45,736 nucleotides of DNA, from positions 1 to 45,736 of the forward strand of contig CALMFJ010000083.1 in assembly GCA_937862865.1 (NCBI GenBank). Direction: 5' to 3'. The notes under the pieces were generated by a model. It was not told the origin of the DNA, did not search any database, and saw nothing but the letters and a program-made list of their open reading frames with translations. Below, in pieces: positions 29,436-39,012 of this stretch (its first letter is position 1; the number at the start of each line of letters is the position of its first letter). The DNA comes from an uncultured Pseudomonadota bacterium. GTDB lineage: Bacteria; Desulfobacterota; Syntrophorhabdia; Syntrophorhabdales; Syntrophorhabdaceae. The translations under genes were made by a program, and so were the position numbers.

Positions 29436-30071
29436 TCAGGACCTGTACAACCCCCTTTCAATTATGATCTTCTCGACGGAAGGAGGGACCAGGTACTTTA
29501 CGGACCTCGCGTCCTTAAGCAGCGCACGTACCTTCGTCGACGAGATGTCGATCTTTGTCACCGCGTGAAGGTATATCATTTTACCCGATTGATGCCTGTA
29601 AACATTATCGCCGTGCGCGGCAAGCCTGGCGCGCAGACGCCCGGGAAGCGCCTCAGGAATGTTCGAGCGCCCCGATGCCGGCCGCGTCATCACGATAAAG
29701 TTCGTATGGTAAAAAATCTCCTCATAATGGTACCAGGTATCGATGAGCGCGAACGCGTCGATCCCGATGATAAAATAGATATCATCAAAACGGCGCCCGA
29801 GCTTCTTGAGCGTTTCGATCGTATAGGAGACGCCGCCCCGTTTTATCTCAAGGTCGGACGCCTTAAAGAACGGGTTGCCCCTGATCGCTGCCTTGAGCAT
29901 GATAAGGCGGTCCCCCGGGAGGGCCGCACAGTTCGCATCTTTGTGGGGCGGCAGGTGGGACGGGATAAAATAGACCGTATCCAGACGGAAATCCTCCCGT
30001 ATCTCCTCCGCAACACGCAGGTGTCCCACGTGCACAGGATTGAAGGTTCCGCCAAAGACCCCTATTGCCAT
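29436..30071 (-). CDS. nadD: Nicotinate-nucleotide adenylyltransferase
   Basis: GVFGGTFNPVHVGHLRVAEE; ISSTKVRALL. Confidence 0.94.
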   Translation of the reverse strand: MAIGVFGGTFNPVHVGHLRVAEEIREDFRLDTVYFIPSHLPPHKDANCAALPGDRLIMLKAAIRGNPFFKASDLEIKRGGVSYTIETLKKLGRRFDDIYFIIGIDAFALIDTWYHYEEIFYHTNFIVMTRPASGRSNIPEALPGRLRARLAAHGDNVYRHQSGKMIYLHAVTKIDISSTKVRALLKDARSVKYLVPPSVEKIIIERGLYRS

Positions 30072-30080
30072 AAGGTTACC

Positions 30081-31325
30081 CTAAGTCCTTAACTGCCCGC
30101 TGCCGAACCCGATGAACTTGGTAACGGTGAGCTCTTCGAGCCCCATGGGCCCGAATGCGTGGAGCCTCGTCGTGCTTATCCCCATTTCGGCGCCGAGGCC
30201 GAGCTGAAAACCGTCGTTGAGCCGCGTCGACGCGTTGACGAGCACGAGCGAGGAGTTCACCTCGCGCAGAAATTTCCATGCCCTGTCGTAGTTGGTCGTG
30301 ATGATCGCCTCGGTGTGGCCCGAACCGTACTTCCGGATATGATCGATGGCCTCGCCCATGTCCTTCACGACCTTCACCGACAGCGTGAGGTCCAGGTATT
30401 CCGCGTACCAGTCCGCATTCGTCGCCTTCTTGACGCCTTTCAGGATCGCCGCGGTCTTTTCGCAGCCCCTGACAGTGACGCCCTGCCGCTTGAGCTCCTT
30501 CCAGACCTTCGGCAGGAACGATTTCGCGACCTTCTCGTGAACGAGGAGGGTTTCCATCGCGTTGCACGTCGCGGGCTTCTGGGCCTTCGCATTTATTGAA
30601 ACCTCTATGGCCGTTCTTTCATCGAATTCGTCATCGACATAAACATGGCACACGCCCTTGTAATGCTTGAGGACGGGTATCCGGGACCGCTCGACGATGC
30701 TGCGGATCAACGCCTCGCCGCCGCGCGGGATGACGAGGTCTATCTCCCCCTCCCGTTCGAGGAGCGAATAAATGAAATCGCGGTCGGCCGTCTCGACGAA
30801 CTGGACGGCATCGGGCGGTATGTCCGATTCCTTGAGCGTCTCGACGATCAGCCTGTACAGGGCCCTGTTCGAATGGTATGCCTCGGACCCTCCCTTCAGG
30901 ATGACGCAGTTGCCGCTTTTCAGGCACAGGGAGAATGCCTCCACGGTGACATTCGGGCGTGATTCATAGATGATCAGGATGACACCGATGGGTATCCTCA
31001 TCCTTCCGACGAGCAGGTCGTTCGGTCTCTTCCAGGTCTTGACGATCTCGCCGACCGGGTCGGGAAGGGCCGCCACATCCTTGAGGCTCCCCTGCATCTC
31101 GCGCACGATCTTGTCGTCTATCCTCAGCCGGTCGATAAGGCTTTTCGCAAGCCCTTCCTTCTCGGCCGCCCGTATGTCCTTTGCATTCTCCTCGTACAGG
31201 TAATCCTGGTGCTTCCCCAGTTTTTCGGCGAGGCTTATGAGCACCCGGTCCTTCTCACCGGTCGTGGCGTGCGCCAGGACGTCGGATGCCGCCTTCGCTT
31301 TCCGGGCAAGTTTTTCAGCTTTCAT
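30081..31325 (-). CDS. proA: Gamma-glutamyl phosphate reductase
   Basis: IGVILIIYESRPNVTVEAFSLCLKSGN; KPATCNAMETLLVH. Confidence 0.96.
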   Translation of the reverse strand: MKAEKLARKAKAASDVLAHATTGEKDRVLISLAEKLGKHQDYLYEENAKDIRAAEKEGLAKSLIDRLRIDDKIVREMQGSLKDVAALPDPVGEIVKTWKRPNDLLVGRMRIPIGVILIIYESRPNVTVEAFSLCLKSGNCVILKGGSEAYHSNRALYRLIVETLKESDIPPDAVQFVETADRDFIYSLLEREGEIDLVIPRGGEALIRSIVERSRIPVLKHYKGVCHVYVDDEFDERTAIEVSINAKAQKPATCNAMETLLVHEKVAKSFLPKVWKELKRQGVTVRGCEKTAAILKGVKKATNADWYAEYLDLTLSVKVVKDMGEAIDHIRKYGSGHTEAIITTNYDRAWKFLREVNSSLVLVNASTRLNDGFQLGLGAEMGISTTRLHAFGPMGLEELTVTKFIGFGSGQLRT

Positions 31326-32416
31326 ATGACCACCATGTTGTCCCTGTGCACCACTTCCTCGGTATACTTGTACCCGAGCTCCTTTTCGATGTCGTGGCTC
31401 TTCAAGCCCTTTATCCTGTCCATTTCGGACGACGAGTAGTTGGCGATCCCTTTCGCGACCATTGTCCCCGATGCGTTCTTCATCTCGATGCAGTCGCCGC
31501 TCGCGAAATGGCCGTCTATCCGGGTGACGCCCGAGGGCAGAAGGCTCTTGCCGTTCAGGACGATCGCCCGCTCAGCGCCGTCGTCGACCCACACGGTACC
31601 CTTCGCCTTGAAGGCGAATGCGGTCCACCATTTGCGCCGCGCGAGCTTAAGCCCGGGCAAAAAGAGCGTCCCGACCTCCCTGCCCGCGAGGACCTTCAGG
31701 ATGACGTCCTTCCTGCCGCCGAGGACGACCCGGGTCGGTATCCCGTACATGCCCGCCTTCTTCGCGGCCTCGAGCTTGCTTATCATGCCGCCGACGCTCT
31801 TCTCGCTTGCCGACTGTGCGGCGCTCCCCTCGATGTCCTGGTCGATTTTCCGGACGACAGGGATCATCTTCGCCTCCGGATGCCGGTTCGGGTCGCGGTC
31901 GTACAGCCCTTCCACGTCGGACAGGATGAGGAGCAGGTCGGCGGACGCTATCTGCGCGATCATGGCCGACAGGTTGTCATTATCGCCGAATTTGATCTCC
32001 GTGAACGAAAGCGCGTCGTTCTCGTTGATCACGGGAACGACACCCATCCTGAGAAGGGTATCGAGCGTATTGGTAAGGTTCAGGCACCTTGTCCTGTTCT
32101 TGATGTCCTCATGGGTCAGGAGGATCTGGCTGACCTTCATGCCCTTCTTCTCGAAGTTCTCGCGGTACATCTTCATGAGAAGGACCTGCCCGACAGATGC
32201 CAGGGCCTGCTTCTTTGCAATCTCCTTCGGCTTGCGGGTGATCCCTATGGTTTCCATGCCGCACCCGACCGCACCGCTCGACACGATGATGACCTCCGTG
32301 CCGGCATCCCTGGCCTTTTTCACCTGCCGGGCGATATCGCGTATCTTGCCGGAACTGATCTTCCTGCTGTCATCGAGAAGCACGGACGTTCCAATTTTAA
32401 TAACAACGCGATTCAT
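31322..32416 (-). CDS. proB: Glutamate 5-kinase with PUA domain
   Basis: VVIKIGTSVL; IIVSSGAVGCGM; INENDALSFTEIKFGDNDNLSAMIA. Confidence 0.96.
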   Translation of the reverse strand: MNRVVIKIGTSVLLDDSRKISSGKIRDIARQVKKARDAGTEVIIVSSGAVGCGMETIGITRKPKEIAKKQALASVGQVLLMKMYRENFEKKGMKVSQILLTHEDIKNRTRCLNLTNTLDTLLRMGVVPVINENDALSFTEIKFGDNDNLSAMIAQIASADLLLILSDVEGLYDRDPNRHPEAKMIPVVRKIDQDIEGSAAQSASEKSVGGMISKLEAAKKAGMYGIPTRVVLGGRKDVILKVLAGREVGTLFLPGLKLARRKWWTAFAFKAKGTVWVDDGAERAIVLNGKSLLPSGVTRIDGHFASGDCIEMKNASGTMVAKGIANYSSSEMDRIKGLKSHDIEKELGYKYTEEVVHRDNMVVI

Positions 32417-33466
32417 TCACAAAACCTTATCATGAATATTCTCTGCGGCACCGTCCGCGGCGAGGCCCTGTTTTAAGGATTGAATACTCCCGGAAATGGC
32501 CACCCTCAAGTCGTCGAGCCCCACCCCGGTACGGGCGCTCACGGTCACAACCTTCTCCCCGGAATGCTCGAGGTCTGCCTTGCTCCTGAGGGCCTTGTCG
32601 GCCGGCACCAGGTCGGCCTTGTTCAGGACGACAAGACGGGGCTTTGCAAGCATGGAATCCCTGTATGTCCCGAGTTCGTTCATGAGCGTCGCATAGTCCC
32701 CCTTCACGTCGTCCGAAGAAAGGTCAAGGACAATAAGGAGCGCTCCGGTTCTCTCGATGTGCTTCAAAAATGCGAGGCCAAGCCCTTTTCCCTGTGACGC
32801 GCCCTCGATAATGCCGGGGATATCGGCAATCACGAATTGCTTTTCTTCCTCTTCATCGTCGAGCACCCCGAGGCTGGGCCTTAGCGTCGTAAAAGGGTAA
32901 TCGCCGACCTTCGGCCGCGCCTGCGTGAGGCGGGTGATCAATGTCGACTTCCCCGCATTCGGGTGGCCGACGAGCCCGATATCGGCGAGAAGCTTGAGGT
33001 CGAGGTAGAGGTAGCGTTTCTCGCCCTCCTCCCCGGGGTCGAACTCGAGGGGCGCTTTGTGCGTCGGCGTGACGAACCGGGCATTCCCCCGGCCGCCCCG
33101 GCCGCCGCCGGCCGCAACATGGGACTGGCCGTCCTTGAGGACCTGAAATAACACCACTGATGCGTCACGGTCGCTGACGACCGTGCCGAGGGGCACGTTT
33201 ATTATGATGTCTCTGCCATCCCGGCCGGTCTTGTTCCTGCCCGACCCGGCCTTTCCATTTTCGGCTTTATAGGTGCGCTTGTATCTGAAATCATGGAGGC
33301 TTGCGAGGTCCTTATTGCCTGCTATGATAACGTCCCCTCCCTTTCCGCCATCACCGCCGTCAGGTCCGCCTCGCGGAACAAACTTCTCTCGTCGGAAACT
33401 TACACAGCCGCTCCCACCTCGTCCAGCTTCAACGTATATGGTCGCTTCATCAATAAACTTCATCAA
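32417..33466 (-). CDS. obgE: Obg/CgtA GTPase
   Basis: Gly-rich Obg domain; [27 protein letters not shown]. Confidence 0.96.
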   Translation of the reverse strand: MMKFIDEATIYVEAGRGGSGCVSFRREKFVPRGGPDGGDGGKGGDVIIAGNKDLASLHDFRYKRTYKAENGKAGSGRNKTGRDGRDIIINVPLGTVVSDRDASVVLFQVLKDGQSHVAAGGGRGGRGNARFVTPTHKAPLEFDPGEEGEKRYLYLDLKLLADIGLVGHPNAGKSTLITRLTQARPKVGDYPFTTLRPSLGVLDDEEEEKQFVIADIPGIIEGASQGKGLGLAFLKHIERTGALLIVLDLSSDDVKGDYATLMNELGTYRDSMLAKPRLVVLNKADLVPADKALRSKADLEHSGEKVVTVSARTGVGLDDLRVAISGSIQSLKQGLAADGAAENIHDKVL

Positions 33467-33714
33467 ACAGGGAGAACATGCGCCCTTCTTTTGTCACCTG
33501 ATACGTCGAATTTCACGATCCCGTCGATCAAGGCAAAGAGGGTGTCGTCTTTGCCGATGCCGACATTCTGCCCGGGATGGATCTTCGTGCCGTGCTGCCT
33601 GACGATGATGCTTCCGGCCTTGATGGACTGTCCGCCGTATATCTTCACGCCGAGCCTCTGGCCCTGGCTGTCGCGTCCGTTCCGTGAGCTTCCGCCTGCC
33701 TTCTTGTGTGCCAT
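33463..33714 (-). CDS. rpmA: 50S ribosomal protein L27
   Basis: [29 protein letters not shown]. Confidence 0.98.
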   Translation of the reverse strand: MAHKKAGGSSRNGRDSQGQRLGVKIYGGQSIKAGSIIVRQHGTKIHPGQNVGIGKDDTLFALIDGIVKFDVSGDKRRAHVLPV

Positions 33715-33715
33715 T

Positions 33716-34033
33716 TTATGCCTCCACTACGATCTTTTCGACAAGAAGTTCCGTATAAGGCTGCCGGTGACCTTTTTTCACCTTGTAGTCTTTCCGTCTC
33801 TTGTATTTGAAGACCGTGATCTTCTTGTCCCTTCCCTGGGCAACGACCTTCCCGTCGATATATGCGCCTGAGACATAGGGGCTCCCGATGAGCGTTGCCT
33901 CTCCCGTGTTGACGGCAAGAACGTTCTCGAGCTTCACCGCGTCGCCTTCGGCACCGGCGAATTTTTCGAGCCTGACCTTCTTCCCTTCTTCGATCTTATA
34001 CTGCTTGCCGCCGTTCTCGATGATCGCGTACAT
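33716..34033 (-). CDS. rplU: 50S ribosomal protein L21
   Basis: [25 protein letters not shown]. Confidence 0.98.
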   Translation of the reverse strand: MYAIIENGGKQYKIEEGKKVRLEKFAGAEGDAVKLENVLAVNTGEATLIGSPYVSGAYIDGKVVAQGRDKKITVFKYKRRKDYKVKKGHRQPYTELLVEKIVVEA

Positions 34034-34073
34034 AATGATACTCCTTGCACTTAGGTTCTGAAAAAAACTACAT

Positions 34074-34103
34074 ATATTATGATAATGACGTTTAAAAAGT
34101 CAA
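34074..34103 (-). promoter_or_regulatory. Sigma70-type promoter for the rplU operon
   Basis: Reverse strand TTGACT - 18 nt - TAATAT, upstream of rplU. Confidence 0.65.
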
Positions 34104-34181
34104 TAGAAACGAGCCAGATACGCCCCTTCGGCCCCAAAAGTATGGACTTTTAAAAGGCTATCCGTTATATTACATATCCAT

Positions 34182-34257
34182 CGGGGCGTAGCGCAGCATG
34201 GTTTAGCGCACCTGCTTGGGGTGCAGGAGGCCGCAGGTTCAAATCCCGTCGCCCCGA
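34182..34257 (+). tRNA. tRNA-Pro (GGG anticodon)
   Basis: 7-bp acceptor CGGGGCG/CGCCCCG; anticodon arm CCTGC-TTGGGGT-GCAGG; T-loop TTCAAAT; CCA not encoded. Confidence 0.93.
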
Positions 34258-34285
34258 TATTTTATTTTCCAAGTACAGGTAATTC

Positions 34286-35038
34286 TTGCTTATCCTGCTT
34301 ACCAACGATGACGGCATCCACTCGAAAGGCATCCTGACGCTCGCGAAGCACCTCACACGGAAGCACGACGTCTATGTGGTAGCACCCGAGAGGGAGCGCA
34401 CGTGCGTCGCCCACGCGGTCACGCTCCACAAGCCGCTTCGGTTCCGTGAGGTTGCGGAACGCATGTACGCCTCGAACGGCACCCCGGCCGACTGCGTCCT
34501 TCTCGGCGTGAACGCCATCCTGCCGCGAAGGCCCGACTTCGTCGTGTCCGGCATAAATACCGGGCCGAACATGGGCCAGGACGTGAACTACTCGGGGACC
34601 GTCGCCGCCGCCAAGGAAGGCGCCTTTCTCGATATCCCGTCGATGGCGGTCTCGATTTGCGCACGCGGGAAGTTCCTCTTCGATGACGCCGCCGGGGTCG
34701 CCGCCGGGGTGATCGATGCGTTGTGCGAGGGGGAGGCGCCGGCCGGAACGTTTGCCAACGTCAATATTCCTAACCTTCCGCGCAGCATGCTCAAAGGTTT
34801 TTCCGTGACAAGGCTCGGCAAAAGAATATATAATGATATCGTCCACGAAAGAATCGACCCGCGAGGCGGAAAATATTACTGGATCGGCGGCAATGGTGAT
34901 AACTACGAACGCAGGCGCGGTACTGACTTCTATGCGGTCGAAAAAGGCTTCGTATCCATTACGCCCCTTGGTCTTGATATAACGAACGTACGTTCGATGA
35001 AAATCTACAAAAATCATTTCAGAAGGAGGTCCCCATGA
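34286..35038 (+). CDS. surE: 5'/3'-nucleotidase SurE
   Basis: ILLTNDDGIHSKG; APERERTCVAHAVTLHKPLR; SGINTGPNMGQDVNYSGTVAAA; TTG start. Confidence 0.95.
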   Translation: MLILLTNDDGIHSKGILTLAKHLTRKHDVYVVAPERERTCVAHAVTLHKPLRFREVAERMYASNGTPADCVLLGVNAILPRRPDFVVSGINTGPNMGQDVNYSGTVAAAKEGAFLDIPSMAVSICARGKFLFDDAAGVAAGVIDALCEGEAPAGTFANVNIPNLPRSMLKGFSVTRLGKRIYNDIVHERIDPRGGKYYWIGGNGDNYERRRGTDFYAVEKGFVSITPLGLDITNVRSMKIYKNHFRRRSP

Positions 35039-36135
35039 AGATAACGTTGTCCATCATCAAGGCTGATATCGGAAGTATCGGCGGGCATATCTGCCCCAGC
35101 AAACCGCTTATTGATAGGGTGAAAGAATTTGTCGCATCGGAGAGCAAAGACCTGGTGAGCGACTTCTTCGTAAGCCATACCGGCGACGACATCGCGATAC
35201 TTTTCGCCCATTACAACGGCGAGGGATACGAGAAACTCCACAAGCTTGCCTGGGACGCCTTTATTGCCGGCACACAGGTCGCAAAGAAACAGGGCCTCTA
35301 CGGCGCAGGCCAGGACCTCCTGAAAGATTCCTTTTCCGGCAACGTTAAAGGCATGGGCCCCGCGGTCGCTGAGATGGAATTCGAGGAACGCCCGAACGAG
35401 CCTTTCGTCATGTTCGCGGCGGACAAGACCGATCCCGGCGCATACAACCTGCCCCTTTATCTCATGTTCTGCGACCCCATGTACAACTCGGGGCTCATCC
35501 TCTCCCCGAACATGGCCAGGGGCTTCAAGTTCGCTATAATGGACGTCGCGAACACCGAGGGCGACAAAGTCATCGAGCTCGAGGCGCCCGAGGATTTGTA
35601 TGATATCGCCGCATTGCTTCGCGACAACGAGCGTTATGTCGTCGAGAAGGTTTATTCACGCGAGACGGGTGAGATCGCCGCCTCGTGCTGCACGTCGCGC
35701 CTTCACAACATTGCCGGGAAATACACCGGAAAAGACGACCCCGTCATGCTCGTCAGATGCCAGGGACCTTTCCCGGCGACAGGCGAAGTTCTTGCCCCCT
35801 TCAACATCGGCCACTACGTTGCCGGTTTCATGCGCGGCAGCCACACCGGGCCGCTCATGCCGGTCAAGATGAACTCCAGCGTTTCCTTCTTCGACGGCCC
35901 TCCCGTCGTCGCCGCGATGGGCTTCTGCGTCCACGAAGGCAAGCTCACCGACCCCGCCGACTGCTTCGATCACCCCTACTGGGATTACATCAGGACAAAC
36001 GTCTCCCGCAAAGCGACCGAAATTCGCCAGCAGGGCTTCTCCGGCGCCGCCATGCTCCCGTACAGCGAACTCGAATACGGCGGGATCGTGAAGAAGATGG
36101 AGAAGCTGGAACCGAAGTTTAAAGTGAGAAAATAA
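35035..36135 (+). CDS. Fructose-1,6-bisphosphate aldolase/phosphatase (bifunctional, archaeal-type)
   Basis: MKITLSIIKADIGSIGGHICPS; FVSHTGDDIAILFAH; GAGQDLLKDSFSGNVKGMGP. Confidence 0.93.
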   Translation: MKITLSIIKADIGSIGGHICPSKPLIDRVKEFVASESKDLVSDFFVSHTGDDIAILFAHYNGEGYEKLHKLAWDAFIAGTQVAKKQGLYGAGQDLLKDSFSGNVKGMGPAVAEMEFEERPNEPFVMFAADKTDPGAYNLPLYLMFCDPMYNSGLILSPNMARGFKFAIMDVANTEGDKVIELEAPEDLYDIAALLRDNERYVVEKVYSRETGEIAASCCTSRLHNIAGKYTGKDDPVMLVRCQGPFPATGEVLAPFNIGHYVAGFMRGSHTGPLMPVKMNSSVSFFDGPPVVAAMGFCVHEGKLTDPADCFDHPYWDYIRTNVSRKATEIRQQGFSGAAMLPYSELEYGGIVKKMEKLEPKFKVRK

Positions 36136-36291
36136 AGAACGTTCTACGTTCCGGGTTCTGCGTTCTACGTTAGAATCTGTGGCAAAATTTGTACTTTATT
36201 GAAGGCCATGTTAAGTTATTGCCTGACTTGACATGGCCTTTTTTTTGGCTTTATGAGGTCCTTAACGTAGAACGTGGAACGCAGAACGTCG
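36136..36291. repeat. Inverted heptad repeat pair flanking a terminator
   Basis: aacgttctacgttccgggttctgcgttctacgtt (about 36139-36172) and inverse aacgtagaacgtggaacgcagaacgtcgtt (about 36263-36293). Confidence 0.75.
36204..36246 (+). terminator. Rho-independent terminator downstream of FBP aldolase/phosphatase
   Basis: GGCCATGTTAAG-ttattgcctga-CTTGACATGGCC (12-bp stem, one G-U) followed by T8. Confidence 0.88.
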
Positions 36292-36293
36292 TT

Positions 36294-36336
36294 ATGAAAT
36301 TCCTGATCGAGAACTTTGGCTGTCAGATGAATGACC
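36294..36336 (+). pseudogene. Partial duplicate of miaB 5' end (MKFLIENFGCQMND)
   Basis: 36304-36336 identical over 33 nt to 36544-36576; offset exactly 240 bp. Confidence 0.85.
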
Positions 36337-36346
36337 TCAACCTCTC

Positions 36347-36459
36347 TCGTCATCCCGGCGGAAGCCGGGATCCAGGGTCTTTCTTTTGGCCCTGTCGGAA
36401 AATGGAGACCGAAAATAGGAACCAGACTTTAGATCCCGGGTCAGGCCCGGGATGACGAT
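36347..36459. repeat. REP/BIME-like paired palindromic repeat (copy 3)
   Basis: gtcatcccggcggaagccgggatccaggg ... gatcccgggtcaggcccgggatgac. Confidence 0.8.
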
Positions 36460-36533
36460 GAGGGGGATATCCCTGAATGTCTTTCAAAAGACACCGGGGA
36501 TACAAACTATGAAATTGCAGGGGCAATAGCGGT

Positions 36534-37868
36534 ATGCGCTTTTTGATCGAGAACTTTGGCTGTCAGATGAATGACCATGATATGGAGAAGATGGGGTCCG
36601 TCCTCATCGACCACGGGCATTCATTTGCGGCGGGCATCGACGATGCCGATATCGTCATCGTGAACACGTGCTGCATCCGCGAGAAGGCGGAGCAGAAATT
36701 TTACAGCCTCATGGGGAGGCTCCAGCATGTCCGCAGAAAGACGGGGCTTATCCTGGGGGTAACCGGATGCATCGCCGAGCAGGAGAAGGAAAACATCTTC
36801 GAGCGCCTGCCGTTCATAGATTTCTCACTCGGGCCGTCGAACATCCACAAGGTCGCCGAGGCGGTCGACAACGCGAAGGGAAACCTGCGGACCGGGGGCT
36901 TCGGCGACAACGCCTGCTCGCCGTCCCTTTTCATCAGGCCCCATAATACGCGGCAGGGCGTCAAGGGGTTCGTGACCATTATGAAGGGCTGCAATAATTT
37001 CTGCAGCTACTGCGTGGTGCCGTATGTCAGGGGCCGCGAAGAATCGAGGCCGGGCGCCGACGTACTGGCCGAGGTCAGAGAAATGGCCGGCCGGGGCATT
37101 GTCGAGGTCACGCTTCTCGGGCAGAATGTCAACTCCTACAATAACGGCGGCGGCGACCTCTCCTTCCCCGAGCTCCTTAAGGAGATCGACGCGATACCGG
37201 GGATCGAGCGGGTCCGTTTCGTGACGTCGCACCCCAAGGACATTTCCCGTGAGCTGATCCAATGCTTCGGAACCTTAGGGACCCTGTGCGAGTCTATCCA
37301 CCTGCCCTTTCAGTCGGGTTCGGACCGGATACTCAAGCGGATGAACAGGGGGTATACCGCGGCCGGGTATCTTGAAAAGGTCGATGCCCTGAAAGAACAG
37401 TGCCCCGGCATATCGCTCACCGCCGACTGCATCGTCGGCTTCCCGGGGGAGACGGATGAGGATTTCGAACAGACGATGCTGCTTATGGAGCGCGTGCAAT
37501 TTGACGGCATATTCTCCTTTATCTATTCCGCCCGGAAATTTACGGCCGCAGCAAAGCTGACCGGCCCTGTCCCGCCCCCGGTCGCGCACGAGAGGCTCGC
37601 CCGTTTTCAGGGGCGCCAGAGGGAGATAACCCTGGGATCCAACAAGAACATGGAAGGGAAAAAGGTGGAAGTGCTCGTCGAGGGGCCAAGCAAAAACTCT
37701 CCCGACGAACTCTCGGGAAGGACGCGGGCCGGGAAGATAGTCAATTTTAAGGGTGACCCGGACATGGTTTACAAATTAGTGGAAGTGGATATAATAAAAG
37801 GGTATGCTAATTCATTGCGGGGCAGGTGCGAAAGTGCCCCCGGAGGTAAGCAATGCTCAAGGAGATGA
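36534..37868 (+). CDS. miaB: tRNA-2-methylthio-N6-dimethylallyladenosine synthase
   Basis: IENFGCQMNDHD; radical SAM CNNFCSYCVVPYVRGREESR; LGQNVNSY. Confidence 0.96.
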   Translation: MRFLIENFGCQMNDHDMEKMGSVLIDHGHSFAAGIDDADIVIVNTCCIREKAEQKFYSLMGRLQHVRRKTGLILGVTGCIAEQEKENIFERLPFIDFSLGPSNIHKVAEAVDNAKGNLRTGGFGDNACSPSLFIRPHNTRQGVKGFVTIMKGCNNFCSYCVVPYVRGREESRPGADVLAEVREMAGRGIVEVTLLGQNVNSYNNGGGDLSFPELLKEIDAIPGIERVRFVTSHPKDISRELIQCFGTLGTLCESIHLPFQSGSDRILKRMNRGYTAAGYLEKVDALKEQCPGISLTADCIVGFPGETDEDFEQTMLLMERVQFDGIFSFIYSARKFTAAAKLTGPVPPPVAHERLARFQGRQREITLGSNKNMEGKKVEVLVEGPSKNSPDELSGRTRAGKIVNFKGDPDMVYKLVEVDIIKGYANSLRGRCESAPGGKQCSRR

Positions 37869-38353
37869 AGGTGGCCGGGATCACGGTTGACCCGTTCACG
37901 AATACGCCGATCGTCCTTTTGAAAGATGTGGAGGAAAAGGACGTCCTGCCGATATGGATCGGCCTTCTCGAGGCATCGAGCATCGCAACGGCCCTTGAAA
38001 ATATCGACACCCCCCGGCCCATGACACACGACCTGATAAAGAACATCCTCGACAGTCTGGGTGTGAAGGTCCTCAAGATCGAGGTCAACGACCTCAAGGA
38101 CAACACGTATTACGCGCTCATCCACATTGATGTCAATAAAGAGCGGATGGTCATCGATGCGCGCCCGAGCGACGCCATCGCGATCGCGCTGCGCACGAAT
38201 GCGCCCATCTTCGTCGAAGAAAGCGTCATCCAGCGCTCTGCCAAGGTTGACCTCACGACCGAAAAAGAGGATAAAGTAGTTTCGGAGAGCAGTGATTGGG
38301 AGGACATCCTGGAGAACCTCTCCCAGGATGACTTCGGCAAGTATAAAATGTAG
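37853..38353 (+). CDS. DUF151 bifunctional nuclease-family protein
   Basis: LPIWIGLLEASSIATALE; RPMTHDLIKNILDSLGVKV; DARPSDAIAIALRTNAPIFV. Confidence 0.93.
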   Translation: MLKEMKVAGITVDPFTNTPIVLLKDVEEKDVLPIWIGLLEASSIATALENIDTPRPMTHDLIKNILDSLGVKVLKIEVNDLKDNTYYALIHIDVNKERMVIDARPSDAIAIALRTNAPIFVEESVIQRSAKVDLTTEKEDKVVSESSDWEDILENLSQDDFGKYKM

Positions 38354-38356
38354 ATT

Positions 38357-39007
38357 ATGATCGACCTGCACACGCATACCCTGTTAAGCGACGGCGAGCT
38401 TCTGCCCATGGAGCTTGCCCGCCGGGCAAAGGTAAAAGGCTACACGATCCTTGGTATTTCAGACCATGTCGACATGACAACCATTGAAAACGTCGCGGCA
38501 TCGATCCTCAAGATACAAAAATACGCCGAACTGCACGAAGGCATCACCGTCATACCGGGCTGCGAGCTCACGCACTGCCCCGCGAGGCAGATCGGCGAGC
38601 TTACGGCGCTTGCCCGCAAGCTCGGTTTCGCATACGTTGTCGTCCACGGGGAGACCATAGCCGAACCCGTCGAAAAGGGAACGAACGCCGCCGCGATAGA
38701 GGCCGGCGTCGACATCCTCGCGCACCCGGGCCTTATTACAGAAAAAGAGGTTGAAGATGCGCGGAACAGGGGCATCCTCCTCGAGATAAGCGCCCGTAAA
38801 GGACATTCGCTGACAAACGGGCACGTTGCGCGCGTTGCCCGGTCGCTCGGCGCGAGACTGGTCCTTAATACGGATTCGCACAGCCCTTCGGACCTGATAA
38901 CCGACGAAGAAGGCATGCGTATCGTGCAAGGGGCCGGCCTTACTGTCGGCGACTTCGCGGAAATGCAGAAAAACGCCCGGGCGCTCGTGCGGAAGATAAC
39001 GGGCTGA
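38357..39007 (+). CDS. PHP-domain protein (histidinol-phosphatase-like)
   Basis: IDLHTHTLLSDGEL; ISDHVDM; LAHPGLI; NTDSHSP metal motifs. Confidence 0.88.
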   Translation: MIDLHTHTLLSDGELLPMELARRAKVKGYTILGISDHVDMTTIENVAASILKIQKYAELHEGITVIPGCELTHCPARQIGELTALARKLGFAYVVVHGETIAEPVEKGTNAAAIEAGVDILAHPGLITEKEVEDARNRGILLEISARKGHSLTNGHVARVARSLGARLVLNTDSHSPSDLITDEEGMRIVQGAGLTVGDFAEMQKNARALVRKITG

Positions 39008-39012
39008 CCCCT

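Noticed and set aside
31286-32476. 396-aa plus-strand ORF opposite proB
   Set aside because: Antisense to an unambiguous proB; no conserved motifs.
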